Of a stretch of DNA of 64,000 bases, positions 60,301 through 64,000 are shown one piece after another. Every line of letters begins with the position of its first letter. The first letter of the stretch is position 1. Source of the DNA: Myrica gale (taxonomy: Eukaryota; Streptophyta; Magnoliopsida; Fagales; Myricaceae); contig OZ005605.1 of the NCBI GenBank assembly GCA_963930655.1, positions 23,071,501-23,135,500 of the forward strand. Direction: 5' to 3'. The position numbers were made by a program, and so were the translations under genes. Below the pieces are notes generated by a model. It worked only from the letters and a program-made list of their open reading frames with translations, was not told the origin of the DNA and did no database searches.

Positions 60301-61690
60301 CAAAACTTGACAGTGGAAATTTCATCGGATGTGCCCCCTTCTTAAAGAACTACGAAAATTTTAAAACCTCGCATGACTATTAACAATGACATCTCATCCA
60401 CTGGCTCCAGCAATCAAAACAAGTATGGAGGTTGAATTTCCCCTGATAAACATTCATTCAAGAACCAAATTGAAAGTAATTAGAGTACGATTACACTCAT
60501 GGAATTTTATTGTATCACTTAATGCTGCCAAGCAATTAAGACAGTATTCACTAAACAATATGCAGATTGCAGATATCAAAACTGAAGACCAGTCGGCATG
60601 TCATGTCTCCCGCTCAACAATAGGGAACCTGCCGATTGAAGAAACAATGAGCACAAATCAGATAAAAATAACTAAACAGGAGCAAAAGCACAGTAACAGA
60701 TGAGAACATTATAATAAAAGCCATGAAAAAACAAGCTAGATGGCCATTTGATAATAATGACTCATTTAGGAATATCTTTAGGTTTTACCGACGTTTTATT
60801 TGTTCAATAAGCATGTAACAATTATATTTTGAACAGATTCTCTTTTATAAAGAAGTCTAACATGGAAGGGACATATATAGCGAAAAATATATCACATTCC
60901 TAATAGTCATCATCCATCCCACACGAAATATTGAAACATAAAATCAGTATACAAACCCATTCTTGAAGCTGCAGGTAACCTGAAATGCTGAACAGCTTAG
61001 ACTCTTTTTTCTTATTAAGTAAATCACCCAAGCTCATATTGTATTTTCCAGCTCATTTACTAAAAGTGAGCCAAGCCCAAGCCTCGGATTTCTCAACAAC
61101 AAGGCAAATATTACTACTTTCATATATTATAAACCCCGAAGAACTTTATTATCAAATTTTCCGCCAAATGAACATGAAGATGTTCTCAGCTAAATATAAT
61201 AAGAGGCTTATTGGAATCCTATGCAAGTGGCAAGTAGTGAACATCATCAGAGTATTACCAATACTTCAACAGCAAAGTACCTCACGTCGCCTTCACTCAC
61301 AAGATATTTTCTTTCCTAATAAAAGACAGCTTTCCCTTTCTTTTGACGTAATCACACTACCATTCTCATCTTCTGATTCCATATATTGGGGGAGGGGTGT
61401 CAAAAGAAGCAGAGTGGAAGACCTTTGAAACATTACTTACTACCATGATAAAAAACTTGTGAACAAAAAGACAAAATTTGACAAGGAAGCCTGCAGGATT
61501 CTGCCTCTAGAAACTAGGGATGAGCAAATGTAAACATATAAAAACGCCAATGAAAGAAAATAAAACTATCAAAGATTACATTGGAGGACGTGCACTCATC
61601 AATATAGTTACTCTATCAATGCTATCCAACAACTCAAAGCAACCAACCATGCAAATCTCTTTAAGACCATTTCTAAAGATTGATATAGAC
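57340..61690. other. intergenic region without a supported gene
   Basis: A short open stretch at 57390-57478 (PREPVPMSVDFSIFGAKPPN) ends in a plausible donor and could be an isolated exon or captured gene fragment, but I found no partner exons. The remainder is AT-rich with short unsupported ORFs. Confidence 0.35.
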
Positions 61691-61702
61691 AAAAAAACTG
61701 AA

Positions 61703-62834
61703 GGTGGGCCTGTGGGTGGCGTCAGTTCACTAAAGCCCGAGGGAGTTGAGGACCAGTTGGTGGTCTATGCGTCTGGGCTTGAGGTCAAGTCGGTTGATGT
61801 GGATCTGGGTGGGCCTGGCTCTGGGCCGGATGGGATTGCACATCCGGGTGAGGTTGCTGACCCGACACACCCTTTTGTAGACGTCATCGTCGAACACATC
61901 GACCCCTTGGAGATCACCTCAGGTGGTGAACGGACTTCTTTGCCGACGGATGGTCTGCCTTCGTCGTCGCGGTCGGTGGTGGTAGGGAGTGGTTCTGACG
62001 TCTCGCCGGTGACGGATCTGTTGGTTGCTGTTGGGGCTGTTCCTGCCAGCTCCGACGTCATCTCCAATCCCTTGGAGATTCCCTCGGGTGTCGACCGGCG
62101 CACTGTGCCGGTGGATGTGCTGACCTCGTCGACCCGGTCTGTGGTGGTTGGGTGTGGTTCCGACGACTCGCCGGTGCCGGAGCAACAGTCGTTTGTTGCT
62201 GGGGGTGGGTCTTGTACAGTGAAGGATGTTGTTGCTGTTGAGAAGGCAGTGACCAACACATGCGGCACTGTTGATTCGCTTAGAGATGGTATGGAGGGAG
62301 GGGAAGGGCCTCGGGGGTTGTCTAAGCCAGCTGTTGGTTTGGAGGTTGGTCTGGAGCCCGTGGGTGAGAACTCTGGAGCTTCTCCAGCGTGGATCCTGGA
62401 CATGGTATCCTCTGTGGGTAAGATGGTTGGGATGTCCTGTGGTGGTCAAGAGGAAAAGATGAGGGAACTCTTTACAGCATTGGAACGTGATCGGAAGCCG
62501 TTTCATTCGAAATCTTCCAGAAAATCAGGGGGAAAGATGATCAGGGAGTTGAAGGGTTTGAAATCCTCAGTTAATTATGAGGGGTCTTCCTTGTCCGCTA
62601 TGAAGCTTGTGACCTTTAGTTTGGATTGTTAGGGGTCCCGCTTCTGATGCGGGTGGGGGGGAGGTTTCTGGGAGGGTTTTGTTGGTCTTTGGGATGAGGT
62701 TTGTAGGCCTATGGGTCACGGGTGGGCGGGTTCTCCTGGTTGTTTTGGTTTCTTCAGTACTTTCTCTTGTACTGTTGTATCCCCGTTTTGGGTTTCGTTT
62801 TTCCTTGTTAATAAAACTGCCTTAATTATCAAAA
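61703..62834 (+). mobile_element. internally deleted LINE with 12-bp target-site duplication
   Basis: Flanked by aaaaaaactgaa (61691-61702 and 62835-62846). The body encodes the low-complexity C-terminal part of a LINE ORF1. It ends at the start of ORF2 (AMKLVTFSLDC then a stop; plant LINE ORF2 usually begins with a MK(L/I)(V/I)SWN-type sequence). It then jumps to a LINE 3' UTR (ttaataaaactgcc) and a poly(A) tail. Endonuclease and RT are absent. The long ORF beginning at 61520 is partly host flank and partly element and is not a gene. Two 55-residue modules repeat within it (nucleotides about 61902 and 62067). Confidence 0.85.
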
Positions 62835-63226
62835 AAAAAAACTGAACAATTCCACTATAAACAATCTTCAAACAAAATTGAGCCGAGGGAAAATGGATAT
62901 GATAACACAATACAAAACCATTAAAATACTTGCATCAATCAGACACCTATATATCGCTGACTGAAATAGAACTCATCAATTGGATCATTTGAACAACAAG
63001 ACAATAATTGCCAATGTAAACATATGCATGCATCAGATACTGAAACCTTAGTCAACCCACGCAAATTAAACGGACCAGCAAATCCAAAATCAAATGAAAA
63101 AAACCAAAAAAGAAAACTGCATCAATTAATATACTTCCATCAATAAAAAATTCAAACTATCTATGAGCAAACAAAATTACGACTCCTAATTTGAGCACAC
63201 ACCTGCAACAACCGTACGACTGATCA

Positions 63227-63496
63227 TCAGTGGCCATGCTCCTTGGCATGTTGCTGGTGCTCAAGGTGGCGGCGTTCCTCAGGGAGTGCAACCAGATAGG
63301 AGAAGATCATCCCACCAAAGCAGACATGCAAGAGTGGCTCAACGGAGTCGGTTTCGATGTACTTAGCATGGTAGCTATCCAGCCCTCTCTGTATTGTACC
63401 CTTCACATAGTTGACGGAAAGCATTGGCTTCACATAGTTGGGCAGTTCCTTCACCTTCAGACCCCTGATCTCATTGTAGAAGTTCCTTAACGCCAT
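63227..63496 (-). CDS. mitochondrial ATP synthase-associated small subunit (At4g30010/ATP17/Fb15-like, 89 aa)
   Basis: An intact 89-codon ORF with a true ATG at 63494-63496. The product has a basic N-terminal half (LRNFYNEIRGLKVKELPNYV), one hydrophobic segment at about residues 57-72 (HVCFGGMIFSYLVALPEE) and a charged, His-rich tail (RRHLEHQQHAKEHGH). It closely resembles the plant protein known as fiber protein Fb15 or ATP17, reported as an Fo-associated component of mitochondrial ATP synthase. The assignment to subunit f rests on that literature, not on this sequence. A good acceptor (gcatagcag) directly precedes the ATG and a good donor (TTGCAG/gtgtgt) lies just after the stop, so introns in both UTRs are likely. 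Confidence 0.8.
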   Translation of the reverse strand: MALRNFYNEIRGLKVKELPNYVKPMLSVNYVKGTIQRGLDSYHAKYIETDSVEPLLHVCFGGMIFSYLVALPEERRHLEHQQHAKEHGH

Positions 63497-64000
63497 CTGC
63501 TATGCAGGGACCATAAACCTTACGTTTTCTACAGAGAATTTTAACTCGGCAAAAATTTTCCACCCAAAAAACAAAGGGAACAAAAAACATTTGTCAAGCA
63601 GAGACACGCTCGTCCTCCAGATTTCCCAGCAGTATACGATCTCGATAGGACTTACATATGCAATCACAGTACAAGTCTCAGTTTTTATTTGCATTTCCTC
63701 CACAAGCAGCAATTGAACAAACACGCAAAGCAAAAAAGAAGATTTCCCATTTCAGGAAAAATAATTCCATAAAAAAAATTCAGGAGAAACAAACTGGACC
63801 CATATCCCAAGAGTCTCAGCATTCATTTCAAACTCCACGTTTTTTTGTTTCCTTCTCCTCAGATTTCCCCATGGCCAAATGTAATGCCAAGAGATGGACA
63901 CAAACCCTAAGCTGCTATTGTTTGATCAATAAGAAAGGGAAGCAATCAGAAAAGGCCAATCTAGAATTCGATCGGATTAATAAGTGGATCAAACCGAACA
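63497..64000 (-). other. 5' leader and promoter region of the small mitochondrial protein gene
   Basis: Upstream, in the minus-strand sense, of the start codon at 63496. The acceptor-like sequence at the start codon suggests a leader intron here, with the first exon further up, possibly near 63.9 kb or outside the window. No other gene was seen. Confidence 0.35.

Noticed and set aside
61520-62632. 370-codon ORF that looks like a novel repeat-rich protein
   Set aside because: The first 60 codons are host flank and the rest is LINE ORF1, with target-site duplications proving an insertion. It is not a host gene.

Overview
The window is nuclear DNA of a core eudicot plant, probably a woody rosid; I do not name a species. 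The support is intron-rich genes with GT/AG borders, gene families that match Arabidopsis genes closely, and long AT-rich intergenic stretches full of plant-type LINE, SINE, Ty3/gypsy and MITE insertions. Exon borders below were worked out by hand from splice sites, reading phase and family conservation.

Layout. (1) 0.3-8.5 kb and 14.3-29.8 kb, minus strand: two tandem KUP/HAK/KT potassium transporters of the KUP9/10/11 type. Both are intact (786 and 790 aa) and share the same eight-coding-exon structure. The second is about twice as long because its introns hold a rearranged 3.7 kb LINE, a 2.7 kb internally deleted Ty3/gypsy element and a Tourist-like MITE. (2) 11.5-12.5 kb, between them: a MITE, a SINE-like unit, an 88-bp foldback and a 119-bp unit repeated three times. 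(3) 30-42 kb: gene-poor and AT-rich, with many MITEs, a hAT-like element, a tRNA-derived SINE and one unidentified two-exon candidate. (4) 42.8-44.9 kb, plus strand: a peroxisomal SDR (2,4-dienoyl-CoA reductase/SDRb-like) ending in SKL, with a one-base frameshift in exon 3. (5) 48.8-49.7 kb, minus strand: a single-exon multi-pass membrane protein of the At1g31130/At4g19950 family. (6) 54.5-56.7 kb, plus strand: a B-sister MADS-box gene of the GORDITA/AGL63 type. (7) 61.7-62.8 kb: a short internally deleted LINE with target-site duplications. (8) 63.2-63.5 kb, minus strand: a small mitochondrial protein like At4g30010 (ATP17, Fb15), an ATP synthase-associated subunit.

The genes do not form a pathway. 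Their order is informative, though: KUP, the membrane-protein gene and the B-sister MADS gene correspond to Arabidopsis At1g31120 (KUP10), At1g31130 and At1g31140 (GOA), as I remember those loci. This supports calling the MADS gene a GOA-lineage orthologue. I found no CRISPR array, no operon and no intact tRNA or rRNA gene. No clearly new biological system is evident. The most unusual structures are the LINE with an inverted internal RT block inside one pair of target-site duplications, the frameshift in the SDR gene, and the density of recent small-element insertions with readable target-site duplications.
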